Part shown: positions 24,560-36,252 of the stretch, in pieces
How the letters are laid out: every line of letters starts with the position of its first letter
How positions within the stretch are numbered: the first letter of the stretch is position 1
Assembly (NCBI RefSeq): GCF_008831285.2
Contig: NC_045140.1
Coordinates: 15,549,796-15,613,795, forward strand
DNA from: Nymphaea colorata
Taxonomy: Eukaryota > Streptophyta > Magnoliopsida > Nymphaeales > Nymphaeaceae
Reading direction: 5' to 3'
Length of the DNA stretch: 64,000 nucleotides
Made by a program: the position numbers and the translations under genes
The notes under the pieces: generated by a model
Databases searched by the model: none
Seen by the model: only the letters and a program-made list of their open reading frames with translations
Told to the model about the DNA's origin: nothing

Positions 24560-27500
24560 TTTGGAGATCGAGGACGAGGAATCATTGTCCAAAATACCCT
24601 TTCACTTCAGCATCATCATTGTTGATTGATGACTACCGTCAATCGCGGCTTCATTGGAGATATATAAGTCATTGTACAATTTTTGTGCGATAATATAATC
24701 GTGACAAAAAGTACTCTTAACAAAAAAGAACTTTTTTTGTAAAGACAAAACAAAAAAATTGAAAAAAATAAGGTTTTGAAATGTGAAAAAAGTTTAGACC
24801 GAATAATTGTGTCACAAGTACAATATATTCTTGGAGCGGTAAAGAAAAGTTTTTGTTTTTGTTTTTTTTTTTTTTTTGTCATGCTCATATTCATTGTCTC
24901 ATGCTTATTATCTTATATCTCGGTCGTTATCTCAGACATACATGTAACATTATCTTATAACTCAATCATTATTTCATACTCCATGCCATTATCGATAATG
25001 ATAAAGGTAGTGTTCTGTGCTATATACCTTATGTCATTATCTCATGCCACCTACTGTCATTATTTTTGACAATACAAGTATAAAAGAGGGTATAAGACAA
25101 TGAGTATAAGATAAGAACAATATTAAGAATATTTATTTTGCATGTGCAATGTTAAAGTAAATATTCATGGTTCACCTTCAACAACAACATATGCTCATCG
25201 TTTACACAAAGTGGCGTATAGAACTTGATCTCGTAGCTTTCTGTTATAGGGAACCAACCGACCGCAGCATCGAAGCAAGATAAGGTATGTAGGTGTTACG
25301 TGGAGGCGCTTGAGCATATTCAAGAGTACCACGCCGACGCGAGGGGGGAGGCGATAGGTGAGAGGAAAATTCATGAGATTGGCCAGCGAAGAAGATTTTC
25401 TTTTTACGGCCATGCATGGACGCGGCGGAGTCAACATAATTTTAGAGGAAGGAAACGACAAAGACCGGAGTGAGTCAGTTTGACGTGGAAGGCGCGTAAA
25501 ATAAAGACAGTGGCGCCGCTGGTGTCTGTCTGCACGACGTCAGACCGGGGTCGGTCCGCCGTTGGGTTAGGTAGGCTGGCCCTCCCTTCCCTTTGTTTGT
25601 TTGTTTGTTTGTTTTTGACGATACCCAATGCCAATGGGCAGGCCTGCCCAAAAGAAGGCAACTTCTTCTCCGTCCTCTTATTCCCATCTCAACAATTTTC
25701 AAGCCCCCAACCAGCCATTGAATACAATAGCTTGAATATAAGACAAAAATAAATTATTGATTTAGGGTTTACAACTTCATAGCCTAATTAAGAACCTCCA
25801 AGATTCGTCATTGCATCAATAGTTTTTCTTTTCCTCCCTCAGATTTGACGGCATCTACACGTTCAATAGATTAAAAAAAAATCGATATGCAGCATGTACA
25901 TTACTCGATTTCATAAAACGTCAAAAGTTGTCTCAAATTTCAAATTTCTACTCATAAAGTTGCACTTTATACACTAGAAAAATTATATGGTGATATATAT
26001 GCATTGCTTCTCATGTTTTTAGCGAGGTGGATGAAGTAAATATACGAAGCATTTATTTTGCCAGAAAGCAGCCACACAAATGGTTGCAAATTCAGATGTC
26101 ACACAAGAGATATTTTCAAACAGCATATTCCTCCCCCTGAGGCTGAGGGCCTTCTTTTACTTTCAACATCTAAGCGAGTTTGTAAATGACAATGACGAAG
26201 GTCACCCTATCAGCTTTATCGTCGTTCACCTCCTTACTGGCTCCATGGTTGTGATCATTTTGCTTATACTGCTTTGATTGATTGAGGGGACGAAAGAAAA
26301 GGTCAGCATTTCGCTTTTTTGCTGTGGATCCACAAAATTAATTCAAGGATAGTGATAATCATGGTCCCTGACCTCTGATTATCCTACTCTCTTAGTAAGA
26401 ATCTCACTAGGGATGTTTAACGACGCGAGCTCGCCCACAACTACAGAACTTGATTACATAGGTGAATGATTTGATGTTACAACTCGGCCCATTCTGATAC
26501 TGAAGGCCCAGGCTTCCAGCTTCGCAGACCCAAACCTACCCCTAATGACTTCAATTTCTACTTCCAAAAGGACTAGAAACTAAAACAATGAATCACTTAG
26601 TCAACATCGTTATAAGCCGTTAAAGATTTTCAGTAATCTTTAATACAAAACTAAACTTTCAAGGTAATACACTTAAACCTCTATATATCACATAGTTAAT
26701 TGGTAGGTAAGTTATTTCATTAATATCTTTTATTTTTCCTCTTCTCTTAGGGTGTGTTTGATATAAGGGTGGGCAACAGTGGCCAGGTACTCAATGATTA
26801 GGTGGGTCTTGGATAGTCAGCCCACGATGGGCTAGGCTTGTGGGGGTTATTTGATAATTGGGCTGGCCCGATACAGAAAACTTGTTGGGTCGTGCTGGCC
26901 CAATTGGGTATTGGGGACCCCAACTTAGCTATATATATATAATGTTGACTCCCTTAAAAACTCTTTGTGTGTCTTCAATGTCTCCCTTAAAAACTCTAAA
27001 TACATGTTTGTGAGATAATAAAATATAAAATGTTAAGGGTTAATTGATGGACATAAAGTTGATGGCTGGGCCTGGACTAGAAACTAAGCAGGCTTGGCTT
27101 GGGCAGCCTGTAAGGGCTTTGGGTCTGCTTGAACTCGGCTTTGTCGAGCCTTGAGCCATCTTGACCCAGCCCCCAGCCTTAGTTTGATAAAGGTCTGAGG
27201 TTGATTTGTGAACAAACGTCAGATTTAAGATATAGGGACCTCATTACCTTCTCAAAACACATATTCAAGGTTGGGAAAGAGGTTCGATCTTCCTTGAACC
27301 GACCTTCAATATGAGATCCTCAGTGCATCTGTTTCTGCGCCATGAAAGAGATTCCTAATTTGCAAGGTCTTTTGACAATATGAAGAAATTCTTTACCCAT
27401 TCTTGGATAAGTGCCCACATGATTTCATTTGCGAACTTATTAGTCTTTGTCTTTAATAGCCAGTATGATTTTTTCCTAAAGATTGGAGTAGGCTACTTGA

Positions 27501-30173
27501 ATTCTTTAAGTTATAAATTGTTTTTACTGCTGAAACTGAAAGACTCGTTATTAAAGGGCACAAGCTGATGCAAAAAGTAAGATGAAAAATGTATATAAGA
27601 TTAAACTATACACCCTTGAACCTAACGATTTCAGCTCTATGGAACCCTAACAACTTTGTACAGCACCACATGCTAAAACTCTCACCACCACTCTTAAGGA
27701 TGAAGGTTTGAAAAGCTTCGCCGCTGAAGTGATAGAAGATGGGATGGAGAGAGTAGAGGAACCGATTTGTTAAGGGAAGGTGAAGAAGCACAAACCTGTT
27801 GCATGAACGACCCACCTTACAGGAGAAGAGGCCCAGGGGAGCATGAAAAATGGGAACGTTGCTTAACTGGTCTGATTCGCAAGAATGCTAAAGAACATAT
27901 GCCATTGATGGGAGGAGGCCAAAAGTTGTCAGTACCAGACAAAGTCACTGCTTCCACCGAAGAATGTGGACTGTCTCCCTGAGCGATTGTGTGTGGTTCG
28001 ACCAAATGCAAGCGATCTCACCGCATTGGGCCAAAGAAAATGTTGGGAAGGAATACTGAGCTGCAGTCATCTGCATTTATGGTTTTCTACTTTTCTTGGT
28101 ACGTAGTGGGTGATCTCAACGAGGTGCATTTTGGCCTTACTGCTGATCTTGTATGATCCTTTTTGTGTTCCAATGTTTCAGGGACATGCTCTTCAAAATT
28201 GCATACTCATTACTCAGAGGGCTCCAATTGATTATGGGCTCCCTCTGTACAGTTTTGCATGTCTTTCATTCTGATTCAGCAAGTGAGTTCATTCCATTGC
28301 AAGTTCGAAGTTGTTCATTTGTTGTTTAAATCGATTCTCTAAGTTGCAGTTTATCATTGTCTCTCATGAGGCACCCCTTATTTGGAGGTAACTGGCGATG
28401 TTGGCCAAATTTCATTTGTTATAGTCCATCTCAAGCAAAAGAAATATTAAATTTTGTTTATAAGCAAACAACATCCACCGAGAGCCAGTACGCAAGCAAA
28501 GTCCATACCCCCCTTCCATCTCCAGTAGGCAAAATCAGAGTTCGTCGGGGATAATTTCTCTGCTATCGCACACTTGGGGCAGAGCCATTAGATACGGGTT
28601 TGTAATGTTGGCGATGGGCTTAATTAATCGCTCATATTTTCTTTGCACGATGACCTTAGGCATAGCTAGTATATATGTCCAGACCCCGACTCTTCTTCCT
28701 CACCTTTCTCTAATTTGTCATGCCTTTTTTTACCCTTGGCTATACATATATATATATATCAAGAGAGAGAGAGAGAGAGAGAGAGAGAAAGTTTTCAGGA
28801 GGGTCTCCATTTAATAACATATGGTCCTTGTTATGGGCCATAACATATAAGCTGTCCCGGTTAAAAATACTTTCATTTGGAACTTTTAACAGTTTTTGGC
28901 CCCTCTTTTGCCAAAAATCTAGCATTTGTGAAACAGTTTTTTAATTTAGGCAGTTGAACGTAAGTTGTTGAAGTTTATTGGTTAGACGTGCCTTAGCAAA
29001 TGTTTTACACACATACACGTGTGCATGTGTATGTGTATGAAAAGTGAATGATACAGTGTGCCATATAGTTGGTGGATGAATAAAAGTCTGTTGCTAAGAA
29101 GACTATAAATTGTTGCTAAAACAACTATGAGGAATAAGTTTAACCAGTTAAAGAGATGCATATATAATGCAAAGGTAAGAGGCAATCTCTATTGAATTGA
29201 TGTCCTGGCGAATAGCAACCTTCAGAAAAGTTCTGCAAGCGCTGATTTGATTTGGTTGCCTAGGATCTTAGATCTGAAGTGATTAGAGATCCTTAGACTC
29301 CAAGATACTAAAGTTTGAGAACAAGATTTCTCAACGAAGATTTTAAATGTCATGTTCAGAACCATGAGGTGGGTTTGATTAACTTCTAATTTAAGATCCG
29401 ATGTGATTTGAGCACCTCAAATATGTGGATTTAAGATTTAAGATGTGACCCCCTCCCGCCCAACCACAAATTTGAGGTTTTAGCCATAAACTGAGGATCT
29501 GAAATCCTCTTTTTCATATAGTGGTAAAATTTGGTGTTTGTGTAGTAGTACGCAAAGCATCTTCCAATTTGAAAACCTACCTGTTCAATTCAGGTCCTTG
29601 GGAAGAGGAAGAGCAACAGCAGCCACCCATTGTCTACATGTAGGCCCTTTGCAGATAACAACACGTAATGCAATCAAACTCTACATTGAAGTTATTGTAG
29701 GAACGGCGAACAATAATTTTGTCAATTTTACTCTTGCGTTTCAAAAGTTGAACACCAATAGATGTCATTCCTATATGTGTCAACCCGTTGTTGTAAATGG
29801 CTCAAGCGTTAGCGGCTTTTGACTAATTTCTTCTTCTTCTTCTTTTGGACGTTGTCGTCAGTATCCAAATGTGAGGGCCGTCGTAAAAGTTGCTTTTTTG
29901 AAGCCAGTTAGGAAGTACCTTTTCCAAGCAGGCCATCGTTTTGACGAATCAGCCAATTCAACTGAATTGCTCGTCAAAAATTCAATAAACATTCTATTTT
30001 TGAAAAATAAACTAAATAATGTATGAAAATCAATCAACATACATCTCAGAAAAAGAAAACACTCGACACCCAAATTAAGTCATTTTACCACCGATTTAAA
30101 CTGAATTAGCCAATTCAAGCAGATTTTCAACATTAGCCGCCATATTTAAGAGACGCTAACCACAGTTAAGGCA
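24560..30173. other. Intergenic region with low-complexity and dispersed repeats
   Basis: No gene recognised in 5.6 kb. It holds an imperfect array built on CATTATCTCAT-like words (about 24880-25070), (TTTG)n at about 25589-25614, a GGGCC/GGGCT-rich block at 26750-27180 that resembles a dispersed repeat, and an AT run followed by (AG)n at 28743-28789. Short open frames on both strands around 27600-28010 match nothing I know. Confidence 0.5.
28743..28789. repeat. Compound (AT)n-(AG)n microsatellite
   Basis: A short TA run is followed directly by about fourteen AG units. Confidence 0.85.
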
Positions 30174-30178
30174 GTCAG
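30174..30178. repeat. Target site duplication, left of chromovirus copy 1
   Basis: GTCAG immediately before the LTR; the identical five bases follow the other LTR at 35705-35709. A perfect 5-bp duplication is typical for Ty3/Gypsy integration. Confidence 0.9.
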
Positions 30179-30584
30179 TGTCACGGGCTGACAACTTCGG
30201 CCCGTGCGGCGCGGCAAGAACCTGATTGCCGCAAGCCTTCAAACCACCGAACGGGGCGCAAAAGTAGTTTGAGAAAACAAGTGTATAAAGAATGTTTGTG
30301 AATAAAGAAATCTCGCAATGTATTCGCTTGAAGAATTAGTACATCACGAGAAAGATAAGTAAGGAGAATGATCTCGACTTTACTTATGTAGGATGGCCGA
30401 GGCCGCTTACAGGATTCCCATGCCGACCATCCAAAACAAGAAATCCCAATACTTGACACTTAGACCGGTGGGAGGGTACTCCCTTACAAGTAAACATGCA
30501 TAAGCAAATGACTCAACATAAGCAAAAGAAGTACAATGCAAAACAAAGCAAAGGACTGTACAGACTCCCAGACACAGGGGAACA
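30179..30584 (-). repeat. 3' LTR of chromovirus copy 1
   Basis: 406 bp, TG...CA ends. It differs from the partner LTR at 35299-35704 by a single base (in the AGCAAAAGAAG/AGCAAAGGAAG stretch near 30527). Confidence 0.93.
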
Positions 30585-30597
30585 GGCTCCCCCCTTC
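30585..30597 (-). other. Polypurine tract of chromovirus copy 1
   Basis: GAAGGGGGGAGCC on the minus strand, directly abutting the 3' LTR, as expected for the plus-strand DNA primer. Confidence 0.8.
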
Positions 30598-30600
30598 AAG

Positions 30601-33600
30601 TTATGCGCCGTCCTCGGCGCCAGCAGTTTCATGATAGGCCTTGACTTCCAGCGGGTAGCGCTGCTTCATGCGGAATGCATACTCCCAGGTGGGGTTGTGT
30701 TCGCCTATCCACTTCACTTGGTACTTCTTCGGCTCCCCCAAATAGTTTGTCTTGTGCCGAAGAATTTCTTCCATCCGACGGTCCGCCGCTCGCTTGGTCG
30801 GCGGGGCTCGCTGCAGGATCGGGTCTCGTTCTGGAACGCTTCGCTCAGGGTCTTCCTCATCGACGTAGAAGGGCTTCAGGTTACAAACATGGAACACTGA
30901 ATGCACCTTAAAGTCTGGCGGCAAGTCTAGCTTGTAGGCTAGCTTTCCGATTCTCTTCAGCACCGTGAAGGGTCCCTCATACTTGCGGATCAATGACCGG
31001 TGTCGACCACGGAAAATGCTCGTGCGATCAGGGTAGAGCTTTACGAGGACTTGATCACCCACCCAGAATTCCATTGGCCTTCGATTCCGATCTGCAAACT
31101 TTTTCATCTTTTTGGCGGCCTTGTGTAAGAACGCCTTAGCCATTTCCGTGTGGTCCTGCCAATCGCGAACGAACTGGTAGGCAAAAGTGGGTCTTCCCTT
31201 TTCTTGGGCTGCAAGGGTATGTGGCATCAACGGTTGTTGTCCAGTGGCTATTTCGAATGGACTATGTCCAGAAGACTCGCTCTTCTGCAAATTGTAGCAA
31301 AATTGAGCTACATCCAACAATTTCACCCAATCTTTTTGATTCGCACTGACATAGTGTCGAAGGTATTGTTCCAACAATCCGTTGATTCGTTCAGTTTGGC
31401 CGTCCGTTTGAGGGTGGAAACTTGTTGAGAATAATAAATCCGAACCCAACAAACGAAATACTTCGCGCCAAAATTTTCCTGTGAAGCGAGCGTCCCGATC
31501 ACTAACAATGCTTTTCGGCACGCCCCAATGCTTGACAATATGCTTCACGAACAACTCGGCCGTCTTTTCCGCGGGACATTCTTTAGAGGCTGGGATAAAT
31601 GTGGCATACTTTGAAAATCTATCCACAACCACAAGGATGGAGCTGAAGCCGTCAACTTTGGGCAAGCTGACGATGAAGTCCATGGAGAGGCATTCCCATG
31701 GACGTTCCGGAATAGGAAGAGGTTCCAGGAGACCGGCAGGCTTCTGGTTTGTTCCCTTGTCCTGCTGACAGATCAAGCATGTTTTCACATATGCTTCAAC
31801 GTCGTCGCGCATCTGTGGCCAGTAGTAGCCACGTTCGAGTAGTGCCAGTGTCCGCTCCTGGCCAGGATGGCCAGCCCACAATGAGTCATGACACTCCTTT
31901 AGCAACTCTCGTCGGAGATTGCCCCATCTGGGAACGAACACTCGTCCGCCCTTTGCCATCAAAAGTCCATCTTGTAGCCAAAATCGTCGCGTCTTTCCCG
32001 CCTCCGTTGTTTCGACCAAGTGCTTGGCCACTGGGTCCTGCTTCATGCCTTCTCGAATCCGCCCAAGAAGAGCACCCTCGAGTTGCGCTTCGGATGATGC
32101 TATCCGGGTAGCTGCCAACTCTGCCTTCCGACTCAGTGCATCGGCCACGACGTTTGCCTTCCCTGCCTTGTACTCCAAGGCGAAATTGAATTCCGCAAGG
32201 AATTCCTGCCATCGAGCTTGCTTCGGACTCAACTTCTTTTGAGTCTGGAAGTAGCTTGTGGCTACGTTATCAGTCTTTACCACGAATTGGGACCCCAATA
32301 AGTAATGCCTCCATGTGCGAAGACAATGAATAACGGCTGTCATTTCCCTTTCATGCACGGAGTACCGTCGCTCCGCGTCTTTCAGCTTCCGACTCTCATA
32401 GGCAACTGGATGACCTTCCTGCATCAAAACTCCACCAATGGCAAAATCTGATGCATCCGTGTGGACTTCAAATTTTCTTGTGTGGTCGGGCAACCTGAGC
32501 ACAGGCTCCTGCGTCAGGGCCCTCTTTAACTTGTCGAAGGCATCTTCTTCGAGCTCTTCCCAAGCCCAAGTTCGGTTTTTCTTCAACAAATCAGTGAGAG
32601 GCGCAGTTATCAAAGAATACCCCTCAATGAATCGTCGATAGTAATTTGCCAAACCAAGAAAAGAACGTAGTTCTGGTACATTAGTTGGCGGTTTCCAGTC
32701 TTGAATTGCCCTCACCTTTTCGGTGTCCATTCGCAGCTGACTTTTTCCCACAATGTGACCGAGAAAACTGATTTCCGGTTGGCCGAATAGGCACTTCTCG
32801 CGCTTCACATAGAGTTCGTTTTCCTCCAATACCTTGAACACTGTCCGCAAGTGTTCTACATGTTCCCTCATGGATTTGCTATACACTACAATGTCATCAA
32901 GATAGACTACCACGAACTTATCTAAGTACGGATAGAATATCTTATTCATTAGAGTCGAAAAAGTGGCTGGGGCATTCGTCAACCCGAACGGCATTACCAA
33001 GAATTCAAAGGCACCGTAACGAGTGACGCAAGTGGTCTTTGGCTCGTCGCCATCAACAATCCGAACTTGCCAATATCCTGATCTGAGGTCTAACTTGGAA
33101 AACACTTGAGCTTTGCCCAGTTGATCAAACAGATCTGCAATCAAAGGTAAAGGGTACTTGTTCTTCACCGTTACCTTGTTCAACGCTCGATAATCCACAC
33201 ATAGCCTTTTGGAGCCATCATGTTTCGCTTGGAATAACACTGGTGCACCGAAAGGAGCTTTGGAGGGTCTGATTATACCTCCAGCTAGCATCTCATCCAA
33301 CTGTCGCCGAAGTTCTCTTAATTCTGCAGGGGCCATTCGATATGGTGCCATTGCCGGGGGTTTGGCACCAGGGATGAGTTCGATGGCATGATCCACCTCG
33401 CGTCGAGGTGGCAGCCGTCTAGGGAGCTCCACAGGCATTGTTCCTGCGAATTCCGCTAAGACAGGCGCAAGCGCCTCTGGGACCAAACCAGGGGAGTCAT
33501 TAGTTACTTCCCTGATTGCCACCAAGTACGTGTCTTCGCCGTGCTTGAGGCCTTTCTTCAACTGAAGGGCAGATATCATTGCGGCTTTGCCCTTATCCCT

Positions 33601-35114
33601 CTTTATCGATGTTACTGGAACCATACAAGGGGACTTTTCATCCATGATACTGATACTGCGTAGGTGCGGCATTGGCACCATTTTCGCTGTACTGAGGAGC
33701 TCCATGCCTAGGATCATCCGGAAATCATCCATCGGGACCACCGAGAAGTTGGCCCTTCCTAACCAACTCTCAATCTTCACAACCGCATCCCGGGCCACTC
33801 CGTGGATGGGTTTGGCCTCTGAGTTCACCGCCTTCATGCGTAACTCTCCCCTCTCAAGGGTTAGGCCCAGTCTCCTCGCCTCCTCAACTGAGACGAAGTT
33901 ATGCGTAGCTCCCGTGTCTACCATAGCCAAGGTAGGCCTTCCATTTACCAGGATTTCCAAGTACATGAGCTCGTTAGAAGGTGTCGCTGTCACCTTCGCT
34001 TTTTCCTCCCTTTTTATGGTGTTCAGAAGTTGAAGTGCACCCATCTTTGGTCCTTCCCCTTCTTCACCTTGTGCCGCATTAGCAGATTGCCTTGAAGAGC
34101 TTGCCTGATTGTCCCTATTTACGCGCTTTGGACATTGCCTTCCTAAGTGATTACCATCGCAAAACCAACATTTCAACACTCTATTCTGAGAGTTGTCGTT
34201 TCTGTGAAAGAAAGTTCTTCTTTCGACTTGGCGCTGAGTTGATGGTTCATCTTTCCGTTCCCTTCGATCATCTTTCTTTCCTCCATGGTCAGGCTTCCTC
34301 GATGGCTTGAAGGCGTTAGTGTAGCTCTTGCGCTGAGTATCAGCCAAACGTTCTGCTACTACATAAGCGTCCTCCAAGGTCTCTGGATTACTCCTTTCCA
34401 CTTCGGATTGCGCCCATGACTGCAGTCCCAAAATAAACCAGTTCAATTTATCTTGTTCTTGCATATCTGGCACATCTAACATCAGCCTTTGATAAGCCCT
34501 CACGTAATCTCGCAAGGATCCGGTATGTTTTAATTCACCAACCATCCGATAGGCATGGCGTGTCGCATTCGGGGCATGAAGTAAGTTCTTAACTCTCGTT
34601 GAAAATCATCGAAAGTGTCTATTGTGCAGATCCCCTTTTGAATGTCGAGCCTTTTCCTTCTCCACCATGCCACAGCATCGCCCTCTAGCAACATAGCCGC
34701 AGTCTTGACTTGAAGGTCGTCCCCCATAACGCCTTGCAAGTCCAGGTAATATTCCACTTGGAATAAAAAGTTGTCGATAACTCGACTATCCCGAGTTCCA
34801 TTGTATTTAGCTGGTCTCTGAACGTCGACCTTCGCTGGCCGATCGTTACCTCCACCTACAGAGATTTGTCGCTGTAGTGTGCGGTTCTTGACCTGAAGTT
34901 CCTTGACTTCAGCCTGTAACGTGGTCACTGTGTCTGTCAGTGCCCGATTCATGGCCACTAGGTCGGCCATTTGTTCCCGTAGTACCTTCATCTCGTCCTT
35001 CATTTCCCCGAAGGACTCAGCTGCATTACCCAACGCTTCTTCATGAGCAGTTACGTCGGTAGCCAGCTTGTTCACCATCTCGGTCAGGTCTTCCTGACCC
35101 TGGGATGTACCCAT
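30601..35114 (-). pseudogene. gag-pol: gag-pol of chromovirus copy 1, frameshifted in gag
   Basis: Two overlapping minus-strand frames (about 34530-35258 and 30601-34545) together cover gag, CCHC zinc knuckle, protease, reverse transcriptase, RNase H, integrase and a C-terminal chromodomain. The break is a one-base loss in a C run at about 34571-34574, four Cs where the other copy has five, within gag just before the segment leading to the knuckle. Everything downstream is open. Compared with copy 2 there are only about a dozen amino acid differences over the whole product. 35114 is the position of the first in-frame ATG. Because gag is interrupted, this copy should not make its own full polyprotein, though its RNA could be used in trans. 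Confidence 0.88.
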
Positions 35115-35284
35115 CTCGTCAGAATGGGCTACTCCCTTGCCCTTGGCACTTCGCAGATTGTATTGAGTCGCCAGGGCTTCCTCCTCTTCGATCAACGATC
35201 GTCGGAGGTCTCTTTCGATCAACGATCGTTGGCGTGTAGTTCTACACCGACTATCCAACCGCTTCCCCAGATTGCTGAACCTGG

Positions 35285-35296
35285 GCTCTGATACCA
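35285..35296 (-). other. Primer binding site of chromovirus copy 1 (tRNA-iMet)
   Basis: TGGTATCAGAGC on the minus strand, two bases inside the 5' LTR; the twelve bases are the usual complement of the initiator Met tRNA 3' end used by plant Ty3/Gypsy elements. Confidence 0.85.
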
Positions 35297-35298
35297 GT

Positions 35299-35704
35299 TG
35301 TCACGGGCTGACAACTTCGGCCCGTGCGGCGCGGCAAGAACCTGATTGCCGCAAGCCTTCAAACCACCGAACGGGGCGCAAAAGTAGTTTGAGAAAACAA
35401 GTGTATAAAGAATGTTTGTGAATAAAGAAATCTCGCAATGTATTCGCTTGAAGAATTAGTACATCACGAGAAAGATAAGTAAGGAGAATGATCTCGACTT
35501 TACTTATGTAGGATGGCCGAGGCCGCTTACAGGATTCCCATGCCGACCATCCAAAACAAGAAATCCCAATACTTGACACTTAGACCGGTGGGAGGGTACT
35601 CCCTTACAAGTAAACATGCATAAGCAAATGACTCAACATAAGCAAAGGAAGTACAATGCAAAACAAAGCAAAGGACTGTACAGACTCCCAGACACAGGGG
35701 AACA
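35299..35704 (-). repeat. 5' LTR of chromovirus copy 1
   Basis: 406 bp, TG...CA ends, followed by target duplication GTCAG at 35705-35709. It contains the element's promoter, which points leftward, away from the At4g15545-like gene. Confidence 0.93.
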
Positions 35705-35867
35705 GTCAGGGCACAAGCTTAAAGTCGTAAATGGAGAACGTAACACTCTCTGAGAAATGCTTTGGCCAACCGTCTCCATCGGCGTTCAAAATAATTGGAA
35801 GCACGTTCGGAGCAGAAACAGTAGTTAAAACCTGTGACACAACACCACATGGAAGATGGGAGATGAA

Positions 35868-35888
35868 TTTTTTTTTTTTTTTTTTTTT
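35868..35888. repeat. Poly(T) run
   Basis: About 21 consecutive T in the short promoter interval between chromovirus copy 1 and the At4g15545-like gene. Confidence 0.9.
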
Positions 35889-36170
35889 GCGCACTCATCT
35901 AAAGCCAATTTTCCTGTCATCTGCGACGAGACGAAAATGCGCAGGGACCGCAAAAATGACCGCCGAGATGAAAAAGAAAAGAAAAGAGTGGCAAAAGTAA
36001 CCGAGATCATGGGTTGGCAGATAAAGAGGGTAACCGTATCCTCTTTTCATCGGGAGCTCCTCTTCTTCTTCCACCACCTTCTCCTCCTCCTCCCCCTATC
36101 CTCAGAAAGGTCACACCAAATTCGTTACCACCACATATTGTGTTTTCCCATTTTTACTCTGCTCCTCCGC

Positions 36171-36180
36171 AGATATAAAT
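36171..36180 (+). promoter_or_regulatory. TATA box of the At4g15545-like gene
   Basis: AGATATAAAT about 75 bases before the ATG. Only about 470 bases separate it from the upstream retrotransposon LTR, so the present proximal promoter is confined to that interval. Confidence 0.5.
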
Positions 36181-36252
36181 GTTAGCCAGGGAGGGGGCCA
36201 CTGCCCAACCGATGCCCGAAAACGAGAGGGGAAGCAGAGGAAGAGGAAGAAG

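Larger units (their letters stand above)
30179..35704 (-). mobile_element. Chromovirus (Ty3/Gypsy LTR retrotransposon) copy 1
   Basis: A complete 5526-bp element lying on the minus strand. It has 406-bp LTRs at both ends starting TGT and ending ACA, a 5-bp target duplication (GTCAG), a primer binding site matching the 3' end of initiator methionine tRNA, a polypurine tract, and a gag-pol region. By eye the two LTRs differ at one position, so insertion is recent. The clade looks closest to Galadriel-type chromoviruses from the RT wording and the C-terminal chromodomain; this is tentative. The 5' LTR faces the At4g15545-like gene about 470 bases away and transcribes away from it. A near-identical copy lies inverted at 40930-46456. 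Confidence 0.95.

Noticed and set aside
27606-28011. Adjacent minus-strand frames of about 65-70 residues
   Set aside because: No recognisable similarity and no splice or codon evidence; could be an old repeat fragment but cannot be supported.
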